A stretch of 64,000 nt of DNA from Rufibacter latericius (GTDB lineage: Bacteria; Bacteroidota; Bacteroidia; Cytophagales; Hymenobacteraceae): contig NZ_RJJD01000001.1 of the NCBI RefSeq assembly GCF_003721515.1, positions 868,001-932,000 of the forward strand, written 5' to 3'. Below are positions 1 through 7,998 of this stretch, in pieces. How positions within the stretch are numbered: the stretch's first letter is position 1; each line of letters begins with the position of its first letter. Made by a program: the position numbers and the translations under genes. The notes below the pieces were generated by a model. That model saw only the letters and a program-made list of their open reading frames with translations, was not told where the DNA came from and did no database searches.

Positions 1-284
1 CGGTGCGCAACAGCATCGCGACGGAGCGCATCAACAAAGTGGGCATTCTCATGAACTACGAGCAGGCGCGTAAACTGGGCGTGGACCATGACCTTCGCCG
101 CGATATCTACGAGAGCTTAGATGCGCTCACCCTAAATCAGATCAAGGCTTTTCAGCAGCAGTTTGTAAAAGGCCAGAACCAGACCATTCTGGTCATCGGG
201 TCAAAAAACAGGCTGAACTTCAAGGAACTAGCTAAATATGGCAAAGTGAAAGAGTTGACGTTGAAAGAGCTGTTTGGGTACTAA
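1..284 (+). CDS. M16 (insulinase-like) zinc peptidase, C-terminal end only
   Basis: The reading frame is open at the left edge of the window, so only the last ~93 residues are seen; the GTG at 3 is not taken as a real start. The tail, with TILVIGSKNRLNFKELAKYG near its end, is typical of the C-terminal non-catalytic half of Bacteroidota M16 peptidases, which come as HxxEH-bearing or inactive partner subunits. The zinc motif would lie upstream of the window, so activity cannot be judged. An intrinsic terminator follows 44 bases after the stop. Family assignment rests on overall resemblance of the tail only. Confidence 0.6.
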   Translation, partial: VRNSIATERINKVGILMNYEQARKLGVDHDLRRDIYESLDALTLNQIKAFQQQFVKGQNQTILVIGSKNRLNFKELAKYGKVKELTLKELFGY

Positions 285-327
285 GCGATGGATGTTAGAC
301 ACTAGATTTTAGTATTTAGACTTTTGC

Positions 328-365
328 AGAAGGAGGGGCCGTGGGTCTCTCCTTCTTTGTTTTTG
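328..365 (+). terminator. Intrinsic terminator after the M16 gene
   Basis: AGAAGGAG (328-335) pairs with CTCCTTCT (349-356) across a GC-rich loop and runs into a T-rich stretch. Confidence 0.8.
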
Positions 366-394
366 GCCTGTTTTGCAGAAAAGAAGCCAAAAAC
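359..394. repeat. Dispersed intergenic palindrome, copy 1
   Basis: Left arm GTTTTTGGCCTGTTTT, right arm AAAAGAAGCCAAAAAC. It starts inside the T-tract of the preceding terminator. See the finding on this repeat family. Confidence 0.7.
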
Positions 395-484
395 AATATG
401 GCTTCCTTCCCTGAAAATAAATCTCCCTGCGCCTGTGATTTTCTTCCGGCTAGATACACTAATGGGATGAAGATTGATTTTTAG

Positions 485-979
485 ATGGATTTACAAGAGC
501 AGTTTACCCACGTCATCCAGGAAAACAAAGGCTTGATCTTGAAGATAGCGGCTATGTATACCAACACCTTAGACGATAGAAAGGACCTGCAGCAGGAGAT
601 TGTGTTCCAGCTCTGGAAATCATATGCGTCATTTAAGCAGGAATCTAAGCTGAGTACCTGGATGTATAGGGTGGCCCTGAACACTGCCATTTCTCAACTT
701 CAGCAAACTAAAAGGAGAGTAAGTACCACACCCTTGGAACTGGATGCAGATGGTCTCGCCGAAGAGTATGACAAAGCCGAGGAGGAGCAGATTCAGCAGA
801 TGCACGCCCAGATCCAGAGTCTTAACCTGCTGGACCGAGGCATCATCCTGCTATTTCTGGAAGGCAAGAAGTACGATGAAATAGCCGCCATTGTGGGCAT
901 AACGTCCAGTAACGTGGGTACCAGAATCTCTCGCATCAAAGAAAAACTAAGAACACAGTTAACTAAACAACCCGCATAA
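485..979 (+). CDS. ECF-type RNA polymerase sigma factor
   Basis: A 164-residue sigma-70 family protein made only of regions 2 and 4, the ECF layout. Region 2 is seen around residues 32-70 (DLQQEIVFQLWKSYASF, then STWMYRVALNTAI), and region 4 with its helix-turn-helix at about 110-158 (LLFLEGKKYDEIAAIVGI, then NVGTRISRIKEKL). It would direct RNA polymerase to a small regulon. Its TAA overlaps the ATG of the next gene by one base, so the two are translationally coupled; partners placed like this are often anti-sigma factors. The stimulus cannot be read from the sequence. Confidence 0.9.
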   Translation: MDLQEQFTHVIQENKGLILKIAAMYTNTLDDRKDLQQEIVFQLWKSYASFKQESKLSTWMYRVALNTAISQLQQTKRRVSTTPLELDADGLAEEYDKAEEEQIQQMHAQIQSLNLLDRGIILLFLEGKKYDEIAAIVGITSSNVGTRISRIKEKLRTQLTKQPA

Positions 980-1587
980 TGGAACTGGAAGAAATGCAAC
1001 AGGCCTGGCTTAAACTAAGCCTGAAAGTAGAGCAACAAGAAGCCTTGGCCACTCAACTGGTGGAGAAAACCATGCATCAGAGCTATCACTCCACTTTGAA
1101 CAGAATCAAGTATCCTGAGATGGTGGGCACCTTTGTCTGCTACGCGGCCGCCGGATACGTGAGCGTGCACCTCTTTAAAATAGAAGGCCAGTTTATGCAG
1201 CTACTGGCAGCCTTGACCATTGTGGTGCTCTTGGTGCTGCCCATTATTTCTTTGTCCGCTGTGCGCGCCATCAAGGGCGTGAACATCTCAGGGGCCACAT
1301 ATGTGGAAACCATCAAGACGTTTGCCCAACAGAAGATACGGTTTCAAAGGCTTCAGAAAATAAACGTATTGCTGGGGCTGGTGCTCTTTGGGGTTTCTCT
1401 GCCGGTAATGGCCGCCATTCAAGGAAAAGACCTTAACCAAATCCCTTACCTCTACACAGTGATGCTACCCGTGGGCGTGGCGACGTTTCTGGCCTTCGCA
1501 TATTGGGTGTTGAGGGCTTACAATAAAACGCTGGCAGAGATGGAAAGCCTGCTCACAGATATACACAATGGATTAGCTTCACTTTAA
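979..1587 (+). CDS. Four-helix membrane protein, possible anti-sigma partner
   Basis: 202 residues. An N-terminal soluble part of ~50 residues is followed by four hydrophobic segments at about 51-68, 75-98, 127-147 and 155-180. It is coupled to the ECF sigma gene through a TAATG overlap. I see no classical anti-sigma zinc motif (HxxxCxxC). The soluble N-terminus could bind the sigma factor, but this is inferred from position only. Otherwise it is a hypothetical inner-membrane protein. Confidence 0.7.
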   Translation: MELEEMQQAWLKLSLKVEQQEALATQLVEKTMHQSYHSTLNRIKYPEMVGTFVCYAAAGYVSVHLFKIEGQFMQLLAALTIVVLLVLPIISLSAVRAIKGVNISGATYVETIKTFAQQKIRFQRLQKINVLLGLVLFGVSLPVMAAIQGKDLNQIPYLYTVMLPVGVATFLAFAYWVLRAYNKTLAEMESLLTDIHNGLASL

Positions 1588-1680
1588 AGAATAGCCATGC
1601 CGATAGAGCTTATGGGCTGAGGCTATAAAATAGTTTTCCGTTGTGCCGTGATTAAGTGTGGTTCACAGCGCCTACAGATA

Positions 1681-1717
1681 AGGAAGGAGCGGCCGTTGGT
1701 CTCTCCTCCTTCGTTTT
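1681..1717 (+). terminator. Intrinsic terminator of the sigma factor operon
   Basis: AAGGAAGGAG and CTCCTCCTT form the stem around 1680-1712 and are followed by TCGTTTTT. Confidence 0.75.
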
Positions 1718-1748
1718 TGGGCTGCTTCAACCAAACTAGGCCAAAACT
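1713..1748. repeat. Dispersed intergenic palindrome, copy 2
   Basis: Left arm GTTTTTGGGCTGCTTC, right arm AAACTAGGCCAAAACT; a degenerate copy that starts in the terminator's T-tract. Confidence 0.6.
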
Positions 1749-1948
1749 GAATTTGTAATCCGTAGGAAAACTAAGCGGATTCTCTTCAACATCAAGTTGT
1801 ACTATCTTTCTTGAGCAGCATCATTCCTAAAAAAGAAAACCTCTCAGGCAACCAGCGTCTTCTATATAGCATCTACAAGATATTAACCTTCTGCAGGGGC
1901 TTTAATATTAGAGCCGCTTGACCTACATCTTGTTAAACAACTAATTCT

Positions 1949-3190
1949 ATGATGCTCAAAAGAACCTTGCTGTTGCTGTTTTTCCTGGGGAATATGGCGT
2001 TGGCCCAAGCGCAACAAACCCAGATGGTGAATGTGGGGAACCACTCGCTGGAAATGGTACAGGCAGGCGCGGGAGAATACACCGTCATCTTTGAATCGGG
2101 GTTTGGAACGGCTTATATAGTATGGGGCAACGTAGCCTCTGAGGTGATGCAGACCAACCGGGTACTACTGTACTCCAGGGCCGGAACAGGCAACTCAGAA
2201 CCGAACCCCAATCCGCATACCCTGGAGCAGGCGGTGCAGGACCTGGAAACCCTGGTGCAAAAGGCCAACCTCAAAGCACCCTTCATTCTAGTGGGTCATT
2301 CCTACGGGGCCTTCATTATCCGTGCCTACGCGGCAAGGCACCCCGACAAAGTGAAGGGCTTTGTGTTTGTGGACCCGGCCCACGAGAAAATGATGCAGGA
2401 GCTGAAAAAGGCAGACTATGCCAAAGCGATGAAAGACATAGAACTACAGAACAGCTTCGTGCCCGCCAAGTTCAAGCAGGAGAACGAGGCCATTAACCAG
2501 ATCTTCGAGAAAGCCGAGCTGCCTTATTTCGGGAAGCTGCCCCAGGTACCCGCCGTGGTGCTGACCTCGGTACAGAAACGAGCGAACCCCGAGTTGTTCC
2601 TGCACGAGCCCAAGGGCGTGGAAATATGGCGGAATCTGCACAGCACGTTCTTTGATCAGCTTACCAGCGGCGCGCATGTCATCACCTCCAGAAGCGGACA
2701 TAACATACATCGCGAAGAGCCGGAGCTGGTGGTGAATGCCATCAACCAGGTGGTGCAGGCCGCCGCCAAGGAAAAGCAGCGGCAGGAACACGAAGCGAAA
2801 ATGACGGCCCTGGAGGCGAAGATGCTGCAAGCGGCCGCTCTCTTAAAACAGCGCAAAGAGCCGAAGGCCGAGGCAGTGGTGTTCGAGGCGCTGCGTAACT
2901 CCGGTTTTAAAGAGCCCATGATCAACACCATTGCCTACCAGCAGCTCAACAATCTAGATCACATCGCCCTGGCCCTGCTGACCTTCAAATACAACACCGT
3001 CCAGTACCCGCAATCGGCCAATGCATTTGACAGCTACGGGGAAGCCTTGCTGAAGCAGGGAAACCTCAAACTGGCAGAACAGCAGTTCCTGAAAGCCGTT
3101 GAACTTGCCTCCTCGGCAAACGACGCCTCCACCCTCAGAAACAGCAAGAACAACCTTGAGAAAATCAACCAGCTGAAACAAGCCAAATGA
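1949..3190 (+). CDS. Secreted alpha/beta hydrolase with C-terminal TPR-like repeats
   Basis: 413 residues. A signal peptide (residues 1-22, ending ALAQA) is followed by an alpha/beta-hydrolase domain to about 265. The nucleophile elbow GHSYG places Ser118, and SGHNIH near residue 250 is the likely catalytic His. From ~270 the chain turns into charged helices and a TPR-like repeat (ANAFDSYGEALLKQGNLKLA). Substrate is unknown; esterase or C-C hydrolase activity is possible. The next gene is built the same way with a different hydrolase family, so the TPR part may anchor both to a shared partner. Confidence 0.85.
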   Translation: MMLKRTLLLLFFLGNMALAQAQQTQMVNVGNHSLEMVQAGAGEYTVIFESGFGTAYIVWGNVASEVMQTNRVLLYSRAGTGNSEPNPNPHTLEQAVQDLETLVQKANLKAPFILVGHSYGAFIIRAYAARHPDKVKGFVFVDPAHEKMMQELKKADYAKAMKDIELQNSFVPAKFKQENEAINQIFEKAELPYFGKLPQVPAVVLTSVQKRANPELFLHEPKGVEIWRNLHSTFFDQLTSGAHVITSRSGHNIHREEPELVVNAINQVVQAAAKEKQRQEHEAKMTALEAKMLQAAALLKQRKEPKAEAVVFEALRNSGFKEPMINTIAYQQLNNLDHIALALLTFKYNTVQYPQSANAFDSYGEALLKQGNLKLAEQQFLKAVELASSANDASTLRNSKNNLEKINQLKQAK

Positions 3191-3519
3191 TGAAGGGCGA
3201 ATGGTCCTTTGGGTTGCTGAAGCTTATGGGGTGAAAGGTGCTTTTGCCCCTGGCCATCCTTGCTCTTGGAAGGTAGCGTCGTCCTTTCATCCTGCCGGAT
3301 GACGTCGTAACGTACGCATCCCGTGAGAACGCTGCTTTTGGGTTGTTTTCACAAAATAAGCCCGAAAACGGGAACTTGCTTCCTGAAGCAAGTCAGCAGC
3401 AGAATATACAGCTAATTATATATAGATTTTTCAGGGTGTAATCGGTGAAATCAGTTTACCTTAGTGAATCAATATTCGAAAAACATTTAACCACCCTAAC
3501 CTTTCTTCCCCTCACCTTC
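3191..3519. other. Intergenic gap between the two hydrolase-TPR genes
   Basis: Contains a short palindrome, TCATCC-tgcc-GGATGA near 3287-3302, and palindrome copy 3 (3336-3369). No strong terminator with a T-tract is seen. The reading frame of the next gene extends back to a GTG at 3445, but that part does not look coding. Confidence 0.5.
3336..3369. repeat. Dispersed intergenic palindrome, copy 3
   Basis: Left arm TTTTGGGTTGTTTTC, right arm AAAATAAGCCCGAAAAC. Confidence 0.65.
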
Positions 3520-4728
3520 ATGAGAGCATTTCTCTTCGCCTTATTGCTATTACCAACACTTTGCTTTGCGCAGGCTGCTAAGCAGAACGACAACCTAATC
3601 ACCATCGGCACCAAAGAAACCATCCATTCGGCTATTCTAAAAGAGGACCGACACTTGTGGGTGTATGTGCCTAAATCTGGTGATGGCGCGAAGACGCGAT
3701 ACCCGGTGATGTACCTGTTAGACGGAGACGCTTTTTTTACGTCCATGGCCGGCACAGTAGAATATCTGAGCGGACAAGGCAAGATGCCCGAAATGATCAT
3801 AATAGGCATTGAAAGCCCAGACCGGGTGCGGGACCTGACGCCTACTTATTATCCGTTCTACGCAGACGGAAGGGCAACCAACGATTTAAAGACTTCAGGC
3901 GGAGGAGCCAACTTTATGGCCTTTTTGGAGAAGGAGCTCATGCCGTACATTGAAAAGCGGTACCAAACCCAGCCGTACCGCATGCTAGTGGGGCACTCCC
4001 TGGGTGGTTTGACTGTCTTGCAGGCCCTGGTGCACCAACCAGCCCTGTTTACTTCTTACGTAGCCATTGACCCTAGCGTTTGGTGGGACAAGCAACTCAT
4101 CATGAAACAGGCCGAGAGAGTACTCACTCAGAAAGATTATGCCAGCGAAAGCCTCTTCTATGCTGTTGCCAACACCATGGAGAAGGGAATGGATACCGTG
4201 CGGGTCCTGCAGGACAACACAAACGACAACCACAGTGTGCGGGAAGCCCTCCAGTTCAGGGAGACGCTCAGAAAAAGCAAGAACCTTTCCTGGGCTTGGA
4301 AATTCTACCCAGAGGACAACCACAACTCGGTACCACTGCCTGGGCAGCAGGACGCACTGCGTTTCCTGTTCAAAAAGTATGAAATGCCCAAAGAATTAGA
4401 TGACTCCACCATCACGGTGGCGTACGTCAAAGACCATTACAAAGCGGTGTCGGCCATGATGCAGTATCCGGTGCTGCCATCAGCGGGGACGGTAAACGCG
4501 TTGGGCTACATCTCTCTGGGCAAAAAGCAGTATACAAAAGCTTACCAATTTTTCAAACTGAACATAGACAACTACCCCACCAGCTCTAACCCGTATGACT
4601 CTATGGGAGATTATTATTTAGAGATAGGCGACAAGAAGAAAGCCATGGAAGCCTTCAGGAAGGCCCTGTCTCTGAAGGAGGTAGCAGAAACCAGACGCAA
4701 GTTGAAGCAGTTGGAAGCCGGTCAATAA
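3520..4728 (+). CDS. Secreted esterase (enterochelin-esterase-like fold) with TPR-like tail
   Basis: 402 residues from the ATG at 3520, chosen because it opens a clean signal peptide (MRAFLFALLLLPTLCFAQ); the frame runs back to a GTG at 3445 that would bury the signal. The catalytic domain has YPVMYLLDGD, the elbow GHSLGGL with the nucleophile Ser, and EDNHNSVP carrying the likely catalytic His. This is the putative-esterase family (esterase D, IroE/Fes-like). The last ~90 residues form TPR-like helices (NPYDSMGDYYLEIGDKKKAM). Likely periplasmic; substrate unknown. Terminator and palindrome copy 4 follow. Confidence 0.85.
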   Translation: MRAFLFALLLLPTLCFAQAAKQNDNLITIGTKETIHSAILKEDRHLWVYVPKSGDGAKTRYPVMYLLDGDAFFTSMAGTVEYLSGQGKMPEMIIIGIESPDRVRDLTPTYYPFYADGRATNDLKTSGGGANFMAFLEKELMPYIEKRYQTQPYRMLVGHSLGGLTVLQALVHQPALFTSYVAIDPSVWWDKQLIMKQAERVLTQKDYASESLFYAVANTMEKGMDTVRVLQDNTNDNHSVREALQFRETLRKSKNLSWAWKFYPEDNHNSVPLPGQQDALRFLFKKYEMPKELDDSTITVAYVKDHYKAVSAMMQYPVLPSAGTVNALGYISLGKKQYTKAYQFFKLNIDNYPTSSNPYDSMGDYYLEIGDKKKAMEAFRKALSLKEVAETRRKLKQLEAGQ

Positions 4729-4755
4729 GGCTGGGGCACAAAGCTTAATTTATAA

Positions 4756-4790
4756 AAGCGGGAGCGACCACTAGTCGCTCCCGCTTCGTT
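4756..4790 (+). terminator. Strong intrinsic terminator
   Basis: A perfect 13-bp stem, AAGCGGGAGCGAC (4756-4768) with GTCGCTCCCGCTT (4774-4786), and a 5-base loop. Confidence 0.85.
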
Positions 4791-4823
4791 TGGAGGCCAT
4801 TTCAGAGAAAACAGGACTAAAAC
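4788..4823. repeat. Dispersed intergenic palindrome, copy 4
   Basis: Left arm GTTTGGAGGCCATTTC, right arm GAAAACAGGACTAAAACG. Confidence 0.65.
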
Positions 4824-5111
4824 GCGGGTGCAGATGTCCTTAGGAAGCAATGGGGTTTATACTTAATTGTCTTTTTCAGGGGAACATCAAGGCAACAAGA
4901 TCGTTAGACCTAATTCGTATTTACTTTTTGGCGCGGCAGGCACTCCGTTGGGAGCAGTGGTTTATTGTTCCATACCAACCTGTTGCGGCTGGCTTAACTT
5001 ATGTTTACCTACCTTTAAACTACAAACCGGTTGCTGTGCTTTATTCGGCTCCTTGTGGGAGGAAAGGCAAAACTCTTTTTACGATCCTCGGATTATCAAT
5101 AATACGCTTAC

Positions 5112-6305
5112 ATGAGTAGTACAAACAATTCCCCTATCAAACTTAGCCTGATCTCCCTTTTGCTCGGTGGTTTCAGCATTGGCATGACCGAGTTCCTGAT
5201 GATGGGCATTCTGCCCGATATGTCAAGGGCAGTCAACATCTCCATTCCCGAAGCTGGACACCTTATCTCTATCTATGCCTTGGGCGTAGTGATCGGCGCA
5301 CCTTTGATGGTGGGGCTCACGTCTAATATGCCGCCTAAAAAAGTATTGATTGGCTTGATGCTGATGGTGAGTGTCTTCAATGGTTTATTTGCCTTGATGA
5401 ACAGCTATCCATTGCTGATGGCTGCCCGTCTCCTGGCCGGTCTTCCGCATGGGGCTTTCTTTGGCATAGGCGCTGTGGTAGCGAGTAAATTAGCCCAACC
5501 AGGCCGAGAGGCGAGGGCAGTCTCCGTGATGTTCGCGGGGTTGACGGTAGCTAACATCATTGGGGTTCCGCTGGGCACGTACATAGGCCACCACTATAGC
5601 TGGCGGTTTTCTTTTGCCTTAATCGCCGCGGTGGCCTTAGTGGCTGCGTTCGCCGTGAAGATCTGGATGCCCTCGGTGAAATCAGACTCGGAAACCAGTT
5701 TCCTGAAAAGCCTCAATATTTTCAAGTACAAGGAGCTTTGGTTTATCATCGGCATCTCCACCATTGGCACCGGAGGCTTCTTTGCCTGGATCAGTTACAT
5801 CGCTCCATTAATGACCGAGATAGCCGGCTTCAACCCCAATTCCATGACCATCATCATGGTGGTGGCGGGCCTCGGCATGGTCGTGGGGAATATTATGGGC
5901 GGTCGTCTAGCCGATCGATTTTCTCCTTTAACTACCACTACCCTCTTGCTGGTAAGCATGGTGGCGGCTCTCTTTCTGATGGTCGCTTTGGTGCATTTCA
6001 AACCCACCGCCATCCTGATGACGTTTACCATCGGGGCGATTGGTTTCGGGATGATTGCTCCTATGCAGATGCTGATTGTCCAGCAGGCCAAAGGTGCCGA
6101 GATGCTGGCTTCTTCCCTTCTGCAGGCCACGTCCAACATGGGCAACGCCTTAGGCGCTTTCCTGGGCGGGCTACCTATTGCCGCTGGTTTCGGGTACACG
6201 TCTCCGGAGTATGTGGGCGCCGCATTGGCATTTACCGGGGTTCTGTTCTGCCTTCTTCTGATGGCTTCGTATAAGCAAAGAGCAAAAAGCATGGCGGTAG
6301 CCTAA
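5112..6305 (+). CDS. MFS transporter, AraJ/DHA1-like exporter
   Basis: 397 residues with about 12 hydrophobic segments. The start (LSLLLGGFSIGMTEFLMMGILPDM) and the following alternating helices match the DHA1/AraJ group of proton-driven exporters of sugars or drugs in the inner membrane. It ends 80 bases before the PRISE-type reductase on the same strand, so the two are probably co-transcribed and may deal with the same small molecule. Despite the AraJ likeness, no arabinose gene is beside it; the arabinosidases are 28 kb away. Confidence 0.85.
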   Translation: MSSTNNSPIKLSLISLLLGGFSIGMTEFLMMGILPDMSRAVNISIPEAGHLISIYALGVVIGAPLMVGLTSNMPPKKVLIGLMLMVSVFNGLFALMNSYPLLMAARLLAGLPHGAFFGIGAVVASKLAQPGREARAVSVMFAGLTVANIIGVPLGTYIGHHYSWRFSFALIAAVALVAAFAVKIWMPSVKSDSETSFLKSLNIFKYKELWFIIGISTIGTGGFFAWISYIAPLMTEIAGFNPNSMTIIMVVAGLGMVVGNIMGGRLADRFSPLTTTTLLLVSMVAALFLMVALVHFKPTAILMTFTIGAIGFGMIAPMQMLIVQQAKGAEMLASSLLQATSNMGNALGAFLGGLPIAAGFGYTSPEYVGAALAFTGVLFCLLLMASYKQRAKSMAVA

Positions 6306-6385
6306 CATCCCTTCCCTATTGCGGGAGGCAGTAGGTTGCTGAACCATGCTACTGCTTTCAAATCAATTCAACCAGAGACAGAAAC

Positions 6386-7453
6386 ATGGATAAAATAGCT
6401 TTAGTGGTTGGGGCCAGCGGCATCATAGGCAGCAACCTAGCCCAGGAACTCATTTTTCAGGGGTGGACTACCTACGGTTTAGCCCGCAATCCTCAAACCG
6501 ATGTACCCGGCCTGCAGCCAATCTCCGCGGACTTGATGAACCCCGAGAGCCTGCAGACAGCTTTGGCAGACATTGCGCCTACGCACGTGTTTTTCACCAG
6601 CTGGATGCGCCAGGAAACCGAGGCCGAGAACATCAGGGTGAACAGCGCCATGGTCCGGAACCTGCTGGATGCTTTGTCTCCGAAGAAATCGGTGCAGCAC
6701 GTGGCGTTGGTGACGGGTCTGAAGCATTACCTGGGGCCGTTCGAGGCCTATGCCTCCGAAGGGTTTCTGCCCGAGACTCCTCTGCGGGAAGAACATCCGC
6801 GCCTGGATATCGAGAACTTCTATTACGCCCAGGAAGACGAAGTGTATGCCGCCGCCGAGCGGGACGGCTTTACCTGGAGCATCCATCGGCCGCACACCGT
6901 CATCGGCAAAGCCGTGGGCAACCTCATGAACCTGGGCACCACCCTGGCCGTCTACGCCACCATCTGCAAAGAAACCGGACGCCCGTTCCACTGGCCGGGT
7001 TCCTCCGCCCAATGGAACGGCCTCTCTGACGTGACCGATGCCCGCGTGCTGGCCAAGCATCTGGTATGGGCCGCCACCACCGAGGCTGCCCGTAACGAGG
7101 CCTTCAACGTGGTCAACGGCGAGTACTTCCGATGGAACAAGTTATGGTACCAGCTGGCCGATTGGTTCGGGGTGAAGCCCGTGGGCTATGACGGCACCAT
7201 CCGTCCGCTGGAAGCCGAGTTAGCGAATGATGGCCCGCTATGGCGCGAGATTGCTCAGAAATACAACCTGGCAGAACCCAACCTTGACCGCCTGGCCTCG
7301 GCCTGGCACACCGACCTGGACCTGGGCCGCCCCATAGAGGTCATGACCGATATGTCCAAAAGCCGCCAACTGGGTTTCCACGTCTACCAAAGAACCGACG
7401 AGTCTTTCTTTGACCTGTTTGAGCACCTGCGCAAAGACCGGTTGATCCCGTAA
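6386..7453 (+). CDS. PRISE-type short-chain reductase (progesterone 5-beta-reductase/iridoid synthase family)
   Basis: 355 residues, extended SDR fold. The NAD(P) motif GASGIIG is at residues 9-15. The family signature KHYLGPFE starts at Lys113, and NFYYAQED supplies the Tyr at 146-147; this Lys/Tyr pair is the hallmark of the plant progesterone 5-beta-reductase/iridoid synthase group, which reduces activated enones with NADPH. Length fits (plant enzymes ~390). Bacterial members have no settled role. It follows an MFS exporter, and a terminator closes the pair. The substrate is unknown; detoxification of enones is one possibility. Confidence 0.8.
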   Translation: MDKIALVVGASGIIGSNLAQELIFQGWTTYGLARNPQTDVPGLQPISADLMNPESLQTALADIAPTHVFFTSWMRQETEAENIRVNSAMVRNLLDALSPKKSVQHVALVTGLKHYLGPFEAYASEGFLPETPLREEHPRLDIENFYYAQEDEVYAAAERDGFTWSIHRPHTVIGKAVGNLMNLGTTLAVYATICKETGRPFHWPGSSAQWNGLSDVTDARVLAKHLVWAATTEAARNEAFNVVNGEYFRWNKLWYQLADWFGVKPVGYDGTIRPLEAELANDGPLWREIAQKYNLAEPNLDRLASAWHTDLDLGRPIEVMTDMSKSRQLGFHVYQRTDESFFDLFEHLRKDRLIP

Positions 7454-7521
7454 AAGATTCAAGCGCTGAGTTTATAAAAAGAAAGGATAGATTCAGGACG
7501 ATTTACCCCCTTGAAAGAAAT

Positions 7522-7560
7522 AAAGAAGGAGCAGCTGCAGGGTTGCTCCTTCTTTATTTT
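7522..7560 (+). terminator. Intrinsic terminator after the reductase gene
   Basis: AAAGAAGGAGCA pairs with TGCTCCTTCTTT, followed by ATTTTT. Confidence 0.8.
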
Positions 7561-7592
7561 TAGGCAGGCTTTAGAGAAATAGACCCAAAACA
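7557..7592. repeat. Dispersed intergenic palindrome, copy 5
   Basis: Left arm TTTTTAGGCAGGCTTT, right arm AAATAGACCCAAAACAG, joined directly to the terminator. Confidence 0.6.
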
Positions 7593-7845
7593 GAATACCT
7601 ACAAAGTCCTTCAGTTGGGAAAATGCGAATTCACCTTCGGCACGATTATACGCTGGGCTGGTTTCCCTGTGCCAAAGACGAGCAATAGACTATGTTCAGC
7701 GTACTCCTGCCCCAAATCGGCGAAGATGTGTTTTTTGTTGCGGGCCCCGAGGTATGATCACGACCAACCCTCTACATCAACCTGCCCTAAAGGCCGGATT
7801 CTTGAAGGTGATGTAGCAGCCATAAAAGATTATTTCTGCTAGTGA

Positions 7846-7859
7846 ATATTAATTAATAT
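7846..7859. promoter_or_regulatory. Perfect AT palindrome upstream of GH9
   Basis: ATATTAATTAATAT reads the same on both strands. It lies 140 bases before the GH9 start and 5 bases from a second palindrome. A possible regulator site. Confidence 0.4.
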
Positions 7860-7864
7860 CTTAA

Positions 7865-7878
7865 TGCCAACGTTGGCA
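7865..7878. promoter_or_regulatory. Perfect palindrome TGCCAACGTTGGCA, candidate operator
   Basis: A 14-bp perfect palindrome with a central CG, the general form of LacI-family sites. It lies 121 bases before the GH9 start. No LacI-type regulator is encoded in the window, so the regulator would be elsewhere. Confidence 0.45.
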
Positions 7879-7998
7879 CAATTACACATTTCTCTTTGAT
7901 GGATTTGTACGCCACTTCGCAAATGATATCCAACCTCAGTAAGAGGTCCAACAGGAGGTCATTTATTTTTTAAACATGAAAACACGGATGTAAGAAAC

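Larger units (their letters stand above)
1588..1948. other. Intergenic gap: terminator, palindrome, AT-rich leader
   Basis: Holds the terminator at 1681-1717, palindrome copy 2 at 1713-1748, and an AT-rich stretch up to the hydrolase start that presumably contains its promoter. No clear -7/-33 pair was found. Confidence 0.6.
4729..5111. other. Intergenic gap before the MFS gene
   Basis: Holds the terminator (4756-4786) and palindrome copy 4. The rest, ~290 bases, has short open frames with no coding character. It presumably contains the MFS promoter; I see no convincing box. Confidence 0.5.
7454..7998. other. Intergenic gap before the GH9 gene
   Basis: Contains a terminator (7522-7560), palindrome copy 5, about 250 bases without recognisable coding character, and two perfect 14-bp palindromes at 7846-7859 and 7865-7878. 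A 75-codon open frame at 7615-7842 is not supported as a gene. Confidence 0.6.

Noticed and set aside
4850-5119. Open frames before the MFS gene
   Set aside because: Two overlapping frames of similar length and no coding bias; one overlaps the MFS start.
7615-7842. 75-codon open frame between the reductase and GH9 genes
   Set aside because: Composition and order of residues are not protein-like, nothing resembles a family, and the region overlaps presumptive regulatory DNA.
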